8,283 bases of DNA from Fusobacteriaceae bacterium. Its GTDB lineage: Bacteria; Fusobacteriota; Fusobacteriia; Fusobacteriales; Fusobacteriaceae. Made by a program: the position numbers and the translations under genes. The notes under the pieces are model-generated. The model was not told where the DNA came from, made no database searches, and saw only the letters and a list, made by a program, of their open reading frames with translations. Positions 1 through 7,169 of the stretch are shown here, piece after piece; within the stretch, counting starts at the first letter, position 1, and each line of letters begins with the position of its first letter. The stretch is taken from assembly GCA_030625925.1 (NCBI GenBank), contig DAOUPY010000049.1:1-8283 (forward strand). The letters are read 5' to 3'.

Positions 1-119
1 TCTGATTTCTCCACAGTCTCATCATTAGTTTTTTTAGGTCTTTTAAAAAAACTTTTGACTCTTTTTACAGGATTGTCAGATAAAGATTTATTCATCTCTA
101 CCTTTTCCGTTGTATTCAT
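1..119 (-). CDS. Unidentified protein, N-terminal fragment (39 codons, cut by window edge)
   Basis: An open frame begins with ATG at 119 and runs off the left edge without a stop. Eight to ten residues of mixed charge are followed by a strongly basic stretch (VKRVKSFFKRPKKTNDE, residues 18-34). There is no signal peptide or membrane segment in the visible part. The start is well supported: AAGGAGGAG lies four nt upstream (124-132) and no rival ATG has such a site. The basic, low-complexity start looks like an unstructured N-terminal extension of a larger protein. From remembered fusobacterial gene order an RNA-processing enzyme such as ribonuclease J would be plausible here, but nothing in the 39 residues shows this. 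It lies 100 nt after mrdA with no clear terminator between, so it could be the last gene of the same operon or have its own promoter. Confidence 0.75.
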   Translation of the reverse strand, partial: MNTTEKVEMNKSLSDNPVKRVKSFFKRPKKTNDETVEKS

Positions 120-123
120 TTTT

Positions 124-132
124 CTCCTCCTT
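124..132 (-). promoter_or_regulatory. Strong Shine-Dalgarno site for the left-edge gene
   Basis: Read on the minus strand this is AAGGAGGAG, followed by AAAA and the ATG at 119. It fixes the start of the truncated gene and shows that the short fragment at the edge is a real gene start. Confidence 0.8.
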
Positions 133-140
133 AATTTTTG

Positions 141-164
141 AGGACAGGCTTCTTTACCTTTCCT
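141..164 (-). other. Leader hairpin candidate between mrdA and the left-edge gene
   Basis: On the minus strand AGGAAAGG (164-157) can pair with CCTGTCCT (148-141) across an 8-nt loop, giving seven base pairs and one A-G mismatch. No U-tract follows, so it is not a rho-independent terminator. It sits about 10 nt upstream of the Shine-Dalgarno of the next gene, so it could be a leader structure, an RNA stability element or chance. The other bases of the 100-nt gap are AT-rich, and I see no clear promoter in them. Confidence 0.35.
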
Positions 165-219
165 TAAAAATTTAACAATAACATAACTCTCTTAATTAAG
201 AATAATCTTCATATTATCC

Positions 220-2019
220 TTATTTTTTTTTATTTTTTTTACTTTTTTCTAAATAAGCATCTATAAAGACTTTGGCTACTTCAGCAGCATCTTTACCTCC
301 AGAACCTCCGCCCTCTATAAAAGCTGTAAATACTATTTCTGGTTTGTCAGCTGGGAAATATCCTGAAACCCAAGAATGAGGTTCTTTGTATTTTGAGTTT
401 TGAGCTGACCCGGTTTTAGCGGCCACTCTCACTCCCTCTGTCCTCAATCTTTTTGCTGTTCCATCCTTAGCTTCTACAGTCTGTACCAAGGCTTCTTTAA
501 TCTCTTCCATATACCTTTTATTGTACTCAACTTCCTCCCTCTCACCTTTTATTTCCTTTATTTTCCCTTCTTCTGTTACTATTTTTTCAACTAAACGCGG
601 AGTATAAGTATATCCCTTATTAGCTAATATCGAATAAGCTTTTGCCATTTGAAGCGGGGTTACCAACAGGTATCCTTGTCCTATGGATAAATTTATAGAG
701 TCCCCTGTATACCAAGGTTCTTTTAATCTTTTCTTTTTCCAGTCATTATCTGGCAGAAGACCCGGTTTTTCTCCTGGTATATCTATTCCGGTTTTTTTAC
801 CTATTCCAAAAGCATCTGCTACCTCTAGCATCTTCTTTCTACCATATTTGTCTGCTGCTCTATAGTAATAATAGTTTACAGATTCTATCAAAGATTTGGC
901 CAGATTTGTATACCCGTGACCATTTCTCTTCCAACTTCTCCACTTCCATTTACCTATTTGGTAATACCCGGGATCGAAAAATTCTTCTTTGGGATTTAAT
1001 CCTTCCTCCAAAAAAGCAAGAGCCGATAAAACTTTAAATATTGAACCCGGCGGATACCTGCCTGTTATAGCTCTATTTTCTAAAGGTCTATCTTTGTTAA
1101 ACATGATATCGTCCCATTCCTTAGTTGTCATCCTAGAAATTATGGTATTCAACGGATACTCTGGATTACTTACCATAGTTATTATCCTGCCTGTTTTTGG
1201 TTCTATTGCTACAAAAGCACCCTTCATTTTTTTTCTCTTCATATGATTTGTTATTTTCTTTTGAAGATCAAAATCCACAGTAAGATAGATATCATCTCCT
1301 GTTTTAGATTTTTTTTCTTCTAAGGTTTTAACAAACCTGTTGTGTGCATTTACCTCAATGTTCTTATAACCATTTTCACCTCTAAGATAAGGTTCGTACT
1401 CTTTTTCAATTCCTTGTTTTCCTATTATATCATCTTTTTTATATCCTTTGCTCTTCATTTTCTCATATTCATCTGAAGAAAGATTCCTGACATATCCTAA
1501 GATATGAGACCCCAATGAATCATTAAGATATTTTCTTTTAGAATAAATTTGAACTTCCAGATATGGAAAATCTGAATTTTTTTCTATTATCTTATGGGCT
1601 TTTTCTTTAGATATATCATCAAAAATAACATTTTCTCGAGTATAATTATAAATTTCTCCATACTTTATTTTCTTCTCTATTACTTTTTTATCGTATCCCA
1701 AAAGTTTTGACATCTCATCTAATTTTTTTTCATCATATTTTCTTTCATTTAGATAAACCAGCCTGTATCCAGCCTCATTATTTACCAAAAGTTCACCATT
1801 TGAATCGTATATTTTACCACGATAACCGTTTATCCGCTTCACCTTAATACTGTTTTTATTGGACATTTTTTTATATTTTTCTACTTTTACTATCTGCATA
1901 TAAAAAAGTCGTGCAAAAATCAAACTATATATTATTGCAACTATTATCAGGAAGTACTCTCCCCTTCCTTTTTCCGACCTTTTTAATTTTACTGACAGCA
2001 TTTTTCTTTTTAATTTCAT
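220..2019 (-). CDS. mrdA: Penicillin-binding protein 2, peptidoglycan D,D-transpeptidase
   Basis: This is a class B penicillin-binding protein that cross-links peptidoglycan during lateral wall growth, normally with RodA as glycosyltransferase partner. The 599 residues contain a short basic cytoplasmic tail, one membrane anchor (about 21-43), the PBP dimerisation region (about 60-235) and the transpeptidase domain (about 265-590). The catalytic motifs are intact: SxxK is Ser326-Ile-Phe-Lys329, SxN is Ser380-Val-Asn382 and KTG is 535-537. GIDIPGEKPGLLP (411-423) and HSWVSGYFPADKPEI (548-562) are typical of the PBP2 rather than the PBP3/FtsI branch. The C-terminus is a lysine-rich tail. The start ATG overlaps the stop of the preceding membrane protein gene as ATGA, and AAGGA lies 9 nt upstream. 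Length fits the family (about 600-650). Its placement after a MreD-like gene supports a role in the elongation machinery. Confidence 0.93.
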   Translation of the reverse strand: MKLKRKMLSVKLKRSEKGRGEYFLIIVAIIYSLIFARLFYMQIVKVEKYKKMSNKNSIKVKRINGYRGKIYDSNGELLVNNEAGYRLVYLNERKYDEKKLDEMSKLLGYDKKVIEKKIKYGEIYNYTRENVIFDDISKEKAHKIIEKNSDFPYLEVQIYSKRKYLNDSLGSHILGYVRNLSSDEYEKMKSKGYKKDDIIGKQGIEKEYEPYLRGENGYKNIEVNAHNRFVKTLEEKKSKTGDDIYLTVDFDLQKKITNHMKRKKMKGAFVAIEPKTGRIITMVSNPEYPLNTIISRMTTKEWDDIMFNKDRPLENRAITGRYPPGSIFKVLSALAFLEEGLNPKEEFFDPGYYQIGKWKWRSWKRNGHGYTNLAKSLIESVNYYYYRAADKYGRKKMLEVADAFGIGKKTGIDIPGEKPGLLPDNDWKKKRLKEPWYTGDSINLSIGQGYLLVTPLQMAKAYSILANKGYTYTPRLVEKIVTEEGKIKEIKGEREEVEYNKRYMEEIKEALVQTVEAKDGTAKRLRTEGVRVAAKTGSAQNSKYKEPHSWVSGYFPADKPEIVFTAFIEGGGSGGKDAAEVAKVFIDAYLEKSKKNKKK

Positions 2020-2426
2020 ATGTTTTTCCTTAAATTTTTTATAAAAGTATAATTAAGCAGCAGATATCCACCAAACATTATTACCCCTTGGTAAGGATAA
2101 AAATATGGTGATTTTATATATAAATATGTTCCATAAATAATAAATTGTATCAAACTATAATAAACTATATTTATCCTCTCATATCCTAATACCTTGGATA
2201 AAAAATAACTTACTATAAATATAACAGCAAAAACAATCCCTAGTTCTATAAAGATGTTTTTGTCCTTAGATATTATTATGCAAATTAACATAACCTCAAA
2301 TATTCCATTTTTACCTCTTTTATAAGCTAAATACGTTAAATAAGGCAGCGCTATTATGTTGTAAGGAAAGGTTACTACTAAAGAATTTTCTAAAAAGATC
2401 AAAATCAGAATAACAAAATTAAACAT
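2016..2426 (-). CDS. Small polytopic membrane protein, possible MreD-like
   Basis: The 136-residue protein is almost entirely hydrophobic. I estimate four to six membrane segments, around residues 3-19, 22-36, 41-53, 58-79, 86-104 and 113-130, with a short basic C-terminus (KNLRKNI). No catalytic motif is visible. MreD proteins are small, poorly conserved five-to-six-pass membrane proteins of the elongasome, and mreD commonly precedes mrdA. Size, topology and translational coupling to mrdA by an ATGA overlap therefore suggest MreD. The name rests on context, since sequence conservation in this family is too weak to judge by eye. Its start lies inside the end of rsfS (8-bp overlap) and the ribosome binding site is weak (GGA a few nt upstream), consistent with coupled translation. 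Confidence 0.75.
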   Translation of the reverse strand: MFNFVILILIFLENSLVVTFPYNIIALPYLTYLAYKRGKNGIFEVMLICIIISKDKNIFIELGIVFAVIFIVSYFLSKVLGYERINIVYYSLIQFIIYGTYLYIKSPYFYPYQGVIMFGGYLLLNYTFIKNLRKNI

Positions 2427-2763
2427 CTAATCCAGGGAACACTACACGAGCATAACCCCATAACTCCTCTAATCTATATAAATCTCTAGTATGTTGATCG
2501 AAAACGTGAATCATTACATCATCTCCATCAATCAATACCCAATGAGCTTCATCCTGCCCTTCTATGTGCAATCTTCTTTCGTTCAATTCCATTAATTTTA
2601 CTTCTACTTCCTCTGATATTGCCCTTATATTTCTATTAGATGATCCTGTACATATTACAGCATAGTCACATAGAGAATTTTTCCCTTCAAAGTCCAGGAT
2701 AATCAACTCTTGTCCTTTCTTACTTTCGATAGCTCCCACTATCTTTTCCAATTTCGCTAACAT
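2419..2763 (-). CDS. rsfS: Ribosome silencing factor RsfS (DUF143 family)
   Basis: RsfS binds ribosomal protein uL14 on the 50S subunit and blocks joining with 30S, which reduces translation under nutrient limitation and also assists late 50S assembly. The 114-residue protein is full length for the family and is a single RsfS domain. Recognisable landmarks are LIILDFEGKNSLCDYAVICTGSS (split here: LIILDFEGKNSL 20-31 and CDYAVICTGSS 32-42), the helix with RAISEEVEVKL (47-57), the IEGQDEAHWVLIDGDDV segment (67-83), and the closing VFDQHTRDLYRLEELWG (87-103). A GGGGG Shine-Dalgarno lies 5 nt upstream of the ATG and forms part of TAGGGGG, the stop codon of the preceding gene. The gap to that gene is 8 nt. 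The 3' end overlaps the next gene by 8 bp, so it sits within a tightly coupled operon. Confidence 0.93.
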   Translation of the reverse strand: MLAKLEKIVGAIESKKGQELIILDFEGKNSLCDYAVICTGSSNRNIRAISEEVEVKLMELNERRLHIEGQDEAHWVLIDGDDVMIHVFDQHTRDLYRLEELWGYARVVFPGLDV

Positions 2764-2771
2764 AGTTCCCC

Positions 2772-3740
2772 CTATTCTTTTATATAGACATTTATTATGT
2801 TATTTTTCCCATCCTTACTTTCTACCATATTTTTTATCCCCAATTTTTTAGCAATCTTATAGGCTATATAGTAATCTTCTGATTTGTATTCTACTACAGT
2901 TAAATTCCCATTTTCAGTCCCTATAGATATATTTTTATACCCATTTTTCTCCAAAATGTTTTTAGCAGATCCAGTTACCTTGTCTGCACCATGGATATTA
3001 ATTTTAGTTTGTACATTTTCCTCTTTTCCTAAAATTATCACAGCATTTGCCAGAGTCGGCAGGTCTAATTCTGATTTTATCTTAATATATTTTTCATCTA
3101 GACTCATAACCAGAGCTTCTATTTGAGAAATTTGAAGGTCTTTATTGATTATATAACTGTATTCACTATCCCTTTCATAGTTGGCAGCATTATATTTATA
3201 CGAAAGTGCTTTCTCTATCTTCTTTCCTGTTCTGCCTGCATAACCAGATTTTCCGTTACCGTTCAGCACATCCACTATAACATTTTCTGCAATTTCACCA
3301 TTAGAATTATGGTATTTTTCCATAAATAGTGAGTTTAAATTAGAAGTTAATACATATCTTTTCTCTTCAATTACAACTTCTGGAACATTATATTTGTAAG
3401 CTACATTTAATCTAACTTCGCCCTTTTTTACAACTTCAAAATTATCTACTTTTTCTGGAAGTAATTCATTTATTCCATCCATGATCCCACGATAGTTTCC
3501 CACCTTATCCAAATCTGCTATGGTATTTTCCCCGTCCAGCTGGATATCAAATGGTATGCTCAATGACAATTTATCTTCATATACAACAAACACATTTTCT
3601 TTCCCAATAACCATGTATCTCGGGATATCTATCATTCTTTTGTTGTTGCTGCTTATATTCATATATAGTAACCCTGCTAAAGTTATTATAAGGAATATTA
3701 TAATACTTAATAATTTAGATTTTCTCTGTCTCTTTACCAT
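2772..3740 (-). CDS. Membrane-anchored protein with tandem LytR_C domains
   Basis: The 322-residue protein has a basic cytoplasmic start (MVKRQRKSK), one membrane segment (about 10-27) and an extracytoplasmic remainder. Residues about 154-239 form a LytR_C-type domain: VDVLNGNGKSGYAGR (156-170) matches the family's VxVLNGxGxxGxAxR opening, and AVIILGKE (233-240) its closing strand. Residues about 245-320 look like a second, diverged copy (KINIHGADKVTGSAKNIL at 246-263, then NVYIKE). The region before (about 38-136) weakly resembles the LCP fold, with FVVYEDKLSLSIPFD recalling the strand ending in SIPRD of LytR-CpsA-Psr enzymes, but the catalytic arginine/aspartate pattern is not visible. LCP enzymes attach glycopolymers to peptidoglycan; this protein probably lacks that activity, and its role is unknown. 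The start overlaps mtaB by 26 bp and has a GAGGGG site 7 nt upstream. Confidence 0.85.
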   Translation of the reverse strand: MVKRQRKSKLLSIIIFLIITLAGLLYMNISSNNKRMIDIPRYMVIGKENVFVVYEDKLSLSIPFDIQLDGENTIADLDKVGNYRGIMDGINELLPEKVDNFEVVKKGEVRLNVAYKYNVPEVVIEEKRYVLTSNLNSLFMEKYHNSNGEIAENVIVDVLNGNGKSGYAGRTGKKIEKALSYKYNAANYERDSEYSYIINKDLQISQIEALVMSLDEKYIKIKSELDLPTLANAVIILGKEENVQTKINIHGADKVTGSAKNILEKNGYKNISIGTENGNLTVVEYKSEDYYIAYKIAKKLGIKNMVESKDGKNNIINVYIKE

Positions 3741-5028
3741 AAAGTTTCCCCTCTTCTAAATATATTTCTACTTCTACTATCTCGCTCACTCTATATCCAG
3801 AATCTATAATTTTTATCCTATGGTAGTTCTCTGTATATCCATAAGCATAACCGTCTTTTATAGTTTCTACCAATACTTTCGTTTTCTTGCCGATATTTTT
3901 TTCTTCCGAGAGTTGTTCCATCTCTTTTCTTAAATTTTCCAGCTTTTTAGTCCTGTCTTTCTTGTCGTTACCATCTACCTTACCAGACAACCTGCTGGCT
4001 GCAGTATTTTCTCGATCAGAATACGGAAATATATGAAGATTTGAAAATCCAATTTCACCTATCAGGTTATATGTATTTTCAAAATTTGCATTCTTCTCCT
4101 GTGGAAACCCTACAATTACATCTGCTGTAAATTCCAGATCTTTGACTTTTCCCTTCAACCCTAACAACTTATCTTTTATAAGACCTGTTCCATATTTCCT
4201 CTTCATTAATTTCAGAACTTCGTCATCACAAGACTGCAGGGAAATATGCAGATGCGGCATCATTTTAGAGTTATTTGTCATAATATCTATAAACCTGTCA
4301 TTTATCTTATCTGGATAAATAGAACCTAATCTTACTCTTTCTACACCATCTATCGCAGTGACTGATTCTAATAAGTCCTCAAAGTTTTTTCCCTCTTCTA
4401 AATCTTCACCATAGACACCCATATTTATACCTATTAAGATAATTTCCTTATACCCTTCACCGGTCAATATTTTGATCTCTCTCAGGATACTGTCCAATTT
4501 TCTGCTTCTGCTTCTACCCCTGGCAAAAGGGATCTTACAATAAGAACAGAATTCATTGCATCCATCCTGGATCTTTACGTAGGCCCTGCTCATTTCTCTC
4601 ATAGTAGCAAATTCTAATTCGCAATACTCATGATCATCAAATATATTATGAGAAATTACCTTTTCAATTACTTTTTTCCCCTCTATGGATTTTGCCAACT
4701 TTAAAATATCAGTTTTATTAGTATTCCCAACTACATAGTCGATATAATCTTTTCCCAGCAGACTCTCACCATCGGTCTGAGCATAACATCCTGTTATTAT
4801 AACTATAGAATCTTTATTCAATTTCTTTGCACGACTCAATATATTTCTGGTCTTTTTATCAGCTATACTCGTTACAGTACAAGAGTTCACTATATAATAA
4901 TCTGATTCTTCTTGAAAACTTACCTCTTCATACCCTTCTTCTAAAAATTGTTTTTTTATACTCTCAGTCTCATACTGATTTACTTTACATCCTAGAGTAT
5001 AAAAAGCTACTCTCTTACCAAATTTCAT
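3715..5028 (-). CDS. mtaB: tRNA (N6-threonylcarbamoyladenosine(37)-C2)-methylthiotransferase MtaB
   Basis: MtaB is a radical SAM enzyme that converts t6A37 to ms2t6A37 in tRNAs reading ANN codons. The 437 residues show the family order: an N-terminal methylthiotransferase domain (about 5-125) with cluster-ligand cysteines Cys14, Cys50 and Cys81 (TLGCKVNQYE, NSCTVT, TGCYAQ), a radical SAM domain with Cys157-x3-Cys161-x2-Cys164, and a short TRAM-like end (about 380-437). The TLGCKVNQYETE opening and ARGRSRSR (169-176) point to MtaB rather than MiaB or RimO. One oddity is HISLQSCDDEVLK (261-273), where the usual Gly of the QSG segment is replaced by Cys. The start is backed by an AGGAGGAG site. 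It overlaps rsmE by 14 bp upstream and the LytR_C gene by 26 bp downstream. The enzyme needs two Fe-S clusters, so its activity depends on the cell's iron-sulfur status. Confidence 0.93.
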   Translation of the reverse strand: MKFGKRVAFYTLGCKVNQYETESIKKQFLEEGYEEVSFQEESDYYIVNSCTVTSIADKKTRNILSRAKKLNKDSIVIITGCYAQTDGESLLGKDYIDYVVGNTNKTDILKLAKSIEGKKVIEKVISHNIFDDHEYCELEFATMREMSRAYVKIQDGCNEFCSYCKIPFARGRSRSRKLDSILREIKILTGEGYKEIILIGINMGVYGEDLEEGKNFEDLLESVTAIDGVERVRLGSIYPDKINDRFIDIMTNNSKMMPHLHISLQSCDDEVLKLMKRKYGTGLIKDKLLGLKGKVKDLEFTADVIVGFPQEKNANFENTYNLIGEIGFSNLHIFPYSDRENTAASRLSGKVDGNDKKDRTKKLENLRKEMEQLSEEKNIGKKTKVLVETIKDGYAYGYTENYHRIKIIDSGYRVSEIVEVEIYLEEGKLYGKETEKI

Positions 5029-5722
5029 TTAAAATTACTCCTCCTGCTACTATAGCTGCTGTCTCCGCTCTTAGTATTCTCCTGCCTAGGGAGATTATTT
5101 TCACACCTTTTTCACGCAAAAATTCTACCTCTGAATCATCAAATCCACCCTCCGGTCCTATAAGATATAAGATTTTTTTTAATTTATCCAATCCATTATA
5201 GTTGGTTATCTTATTTCCTTCTGCACCCTCATAGGGTAAGAATACTAGATCATATTCTCCATAATTTATTTCCTTTAAATTAGTAGGTCCAGCGATCTCC
5301 ACTTTCCTTACTCCCTGGCACTGTTTCAACGCTTCTATGGATACTACATCCCATTTATCTTTTTTTTCACTCACTTTTACAACTGTTCTTTTGGTTTTCA
5401 TGGGGATAATTTTATTTATTCCAATCTCAGTCAATTTTTGTATAGACAGGTCCATCTTGTCGTTTTTTAATAAGCCCAAAGCTATATCTACCTTTACAGA
5501 AGTTGAATAATTATCCTCTAAAACTTCCTTTATTTCACCTAAAATTTCTTTTTTCTCCAGCGAAAGTATCACACATCTATATTCTTTTTCTCCATCAACA
5601 ACTCTGATCTCATCTCCTACACTCATACGAAATGAATTTTTTAGATGGTTGATGTCCTTTTTGTCTTTTATTTCAACTATATTTCCTTTTATATTTTCTT
5701 TTTCGACAAGCACACTTATCAT
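5015..5722 (-). CDS. rsmE: 16S rRNA (uracil(1498)-N3)-methyltransferase RsmE
   Basis: RsmE is a SPOUT-fold methyltransferase that makes m3U at position 1498 of 16S rRNA, near the decoding centre, using S-adenosylmethionine. The 235 residues have the usual length and order: an N-terminal PUA-like RNA-binding domain (about 1-70) with VGDEIRVVDG (35-44), then the knotted catalytic domain. The cofactor-binding knot shows LIGPEGGFDDSEV (187-199) and SLGRRILRAETAA (211-223), both diagnostic for RsmE. The family signature LLKNDKMDLSIQKLTEIG (84-101) is also present. A site AAGGA lies about 12 nt before the ATG, rather far, so translation probably depends on coupling to the rrf2 gene that ends 3 nt upstream. 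The 3' end overlaps mtaB by 14 bp. Confidence 0.94.
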   Translation of the reverse strand: MISVLVEKENIKGNIVEIKDKKDINHLKNSFRMSVGDEIRVVDGEKEYRCVILSLEKKEILGEIKEVLEDNYSTSVKVDIALGLLKNDKMDLSIQKLTEIGINKIIPMKTKRTVVKVSEKKDKWDVVSIEALKQCQGVRKVEIAGPTNLKEINYGEYDLVFLPYEGAEGNKITNYNGLDKLKKILYLIGPEGGFDDSEVEFLREKGVKIISLGRRILRAETAAIVAGGVILNEIW

Positions 5723-5725
5723 GGA

Positions 5726-6145
5726 CTATACCATGTCCTTATTTTTCATCAGATCTGCCAAAGTAGTTTTCCCCAAAATATCTTTTAGTGCAATATCTAA
5801 TTGCGACCACAGGCAGGTGGTTCTGCAATTTTCTTTGATACATTTTTTATTGACACCCTCATTACAATCCACTACTCTTACCTCTTCATCTAAAATTTCA
5901 TAAAGTTCAAGTACTGTAATATCCTCAGGAGCTCTTGTAATCTTGTACCCGCCATTAGGTCCTCTTTTTCCTTTGATTATATCTCTTTTCTTTAATTTAA
6001 AAAGGATTTGCTCCAAATATTGAACAGATATATTTTGATCTTGAGATATTTCCTTTATTCTTACTAACCTATTCTCACCTAAATTTCCTTCTGCTATATT
6101 TATAACGGCTCTTAGCCCATATCTTATTCTTGTGCTTATCTTCAT
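5726..6145 (-). CDS. Rrf2-family transcriptional regulator with cysteine cluster
   Basis: Rrf2 proteins (IscR, NsrR, CymR, RsrR) are dimeric winged-helix DNA-binding regulators, many of which sense Fe-S status, redox or nitric oxide through a cluster held by C-terminal cysteines. The 139 residues begin with [18 protein letters not shown], the typical family N-terminus, followed by the helix-turn-helix (about 28-55; [15 protein letters not shown]) and the wing [18 protein letters not shown] (59-76). Four cysteines lie at 94, 102, 107 and 111, followed by Trp113 (CxxxxxxxCxxxxCxxxCLW), so cluster binding is likely, whereas CymR-type members lack the cysteines. Effector and targets cannot be told from sequence. 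Translation is coupled to ruvB by an ATGA overlap, with a GGAGG site just upstream. In this operon mtaB, two genes downstream, is the only evident Fe-S enzyme. Confidence 0.92.
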   Translation of the reverse strand: MKISTRIRYGLRAVINIAEGNLGENRLVRIKEISQDQNISVQYLEQILFKLKKRDIIKGKRGPNGGYKITRAPEDITVLELYEILDEEVRVVDCNEGVNKKCIKENCRTTCLWSQLDIALKDILGKTTLADLMKNKDMV

Positions 6146-7152
6146 AGGTTTTCCTCCGTTTTTTCTTTTTTATTAAAATGCTTATACGCTTTTGGGGTCA
6201 CAACCCTTCCTCTATGGGTTCTTTTAATGAAACCAACCTTTACCAGGTAAGGTTCGTAGATCTCCTCCAGAGTTCTCCTGTCCTCTCCTAACAAAAGAGC
6301 CAGGGTTTCAATTCCGACCGGTCCTCCGTCATAGTTATCTATGATAGATAGGATAATTTCACGGTCTAATTCATCCAAACCATAATCATCGACTCCTAAC
6401 AAACTTAAGGCCTCTTTAGCTATCTTTAAAGTTATTATTCCATCGCCGCGAATCTCAGCATAATCTCTAACTCTCTTTAAAAATCTATTGGCTATCCTAG
6501 GTGTCCCACGACTTCTGAGAGCCATTTCCAAAGCTCCCTCAGGTTCTATCCCCACGTCTAATATATTAGCTCCCCTTATGATGATCTTCAAAAGATCATC
6601 TGTAGAATAATAATCCATCCTATGTACTAAACCAAATCTATCTCTCAAAGGAGCACTTAGTAATCCTGCCCTAGTTGTGGCTCCTATCAATGTGAAATTT
6701 GGTAGTTCTATCCTGATAGATCTTGCTGTGGGTCCCTTACCAATTATAATATCAATTTCACGGTCTTCCATAGCTGGATATAAGATTTCCTCCACCGATG
6801 TATTCAGCCTATGAATTTCATCTATAAATAAAATATCCTGTTCCTCTAAAGATGTCAAAATTGCTGCCAGGTCACCGGCCTTATCTAAAACAGGTCCAGA
6901 TGTCACCTTTAGATTAGTCCCCATTTCTGTGGCTATAACTCCTGCTAAAGTAGTTTTTCCCAGTCCAGGCGGTCCGTATAAAAGAGTATGATCCATAGAC
7001 TCATTTCTATTTTTAGAAGCAGTCATAAAAATTTCCAATTTTTCTTTTAACCTTTCTTGACCTATATATTCATTCAAAGTTTTAGGTCTTAGGTTTCTCT
7101 GTACTTCTATTTCTCCACCAAATTCATCTGCCGACAACAGTCTTTCATCCAT
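6142..7152 (-). CDS. ruvB: Holliday junction branch migration DNA helicase RuvB
   Basis: RuvB is the AAA+ motor of the RuvABC resolvasome; hexamers pull DNA through a RuvA-bound Holliday junction during recombinational repair. The 336 residues match the usual length. Visible elements are the N-terminal [12 protein letters not shown] (21-32), Walker [10 protein letters not shown] (60-68), Walker [10 protein letters not shown] (108-116), sensor 1 GATTRAG (157-163), the arginine finger region LRDRFG (169-174), sensor 2 RGTPRIANR (215-223) and a C-terminal winged helix (about 265-325; [13 protein letters not shown], then [13 protein letters not shown]). No catalytic residue appears to be missing. 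The usual partner genes ruvA and ruvC are not in this window, so RuvA must be encoded elsewhere. AGGGGT precedes the ATG, the gap to the DUF445 gene is 17 nt and the stop overlaps rrf2 as ATGA. Confidence 0.97.
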   Translation of the reverse strand: MDERLLSADEFGGEIEVQRNLRPKTLNEYIGQERLKEKLEIFMTASKNRNESMDHTLLYGPPGLGKTTLAGVIATEMGTNLKVTSGPVLDKAGDLAAILTSLEEQDILFIDEIHRLNTSVEEILYPAMEDREIDIIIGKGPTARSIRIELPNFTLIGATTRAGLLSAPLRDRFGLVHRMDYYSTDDLLKIIIRGANILDVGIEPEGALEMALRSRGTPRIANRFLKRVRDYAEIRGDGIITLKIAKEALSLLGVDDYGLDELDREIILSIIDNYDGGPVGIETLALLLGEDRRTLEEIYEPYLVKVGFIKRTHRGRVVTPKAYKHFNKKEKTEENL

Positions 7153-7169
7153 AAAATACCCCTATTCGT

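Noticed and set aside
190..201. 12-bp perfect palindrome TCTTAATTAAGA between mrdA and the left-edge gene, possible operator
   Set aside because: It is all A/T in its core and short palindromes of this type are expected by chance in such AT-rich DNA. No second copy was seen near another promoter.
220..243. Run of T and A at the end of mrdA resembling a terminator U-tract
   Set aside because: It encodes the lysine-rich C-terminus of PBP2, reads as A-rich on the transcribed minus strand and has no GC-rich stem beside it.
4827..5201. 124-residue plus-strand open frame
   Set aside because: It is antisense to the mtaB and rsmE genes, which have clear family motifs, and it has no ribosome binding site or recognisable protein features. 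The same applies to the other plus-strand frames at 683-865, 989-1246, 2884-3329, 3520-3759, 5649-5903 and 7231-7713.
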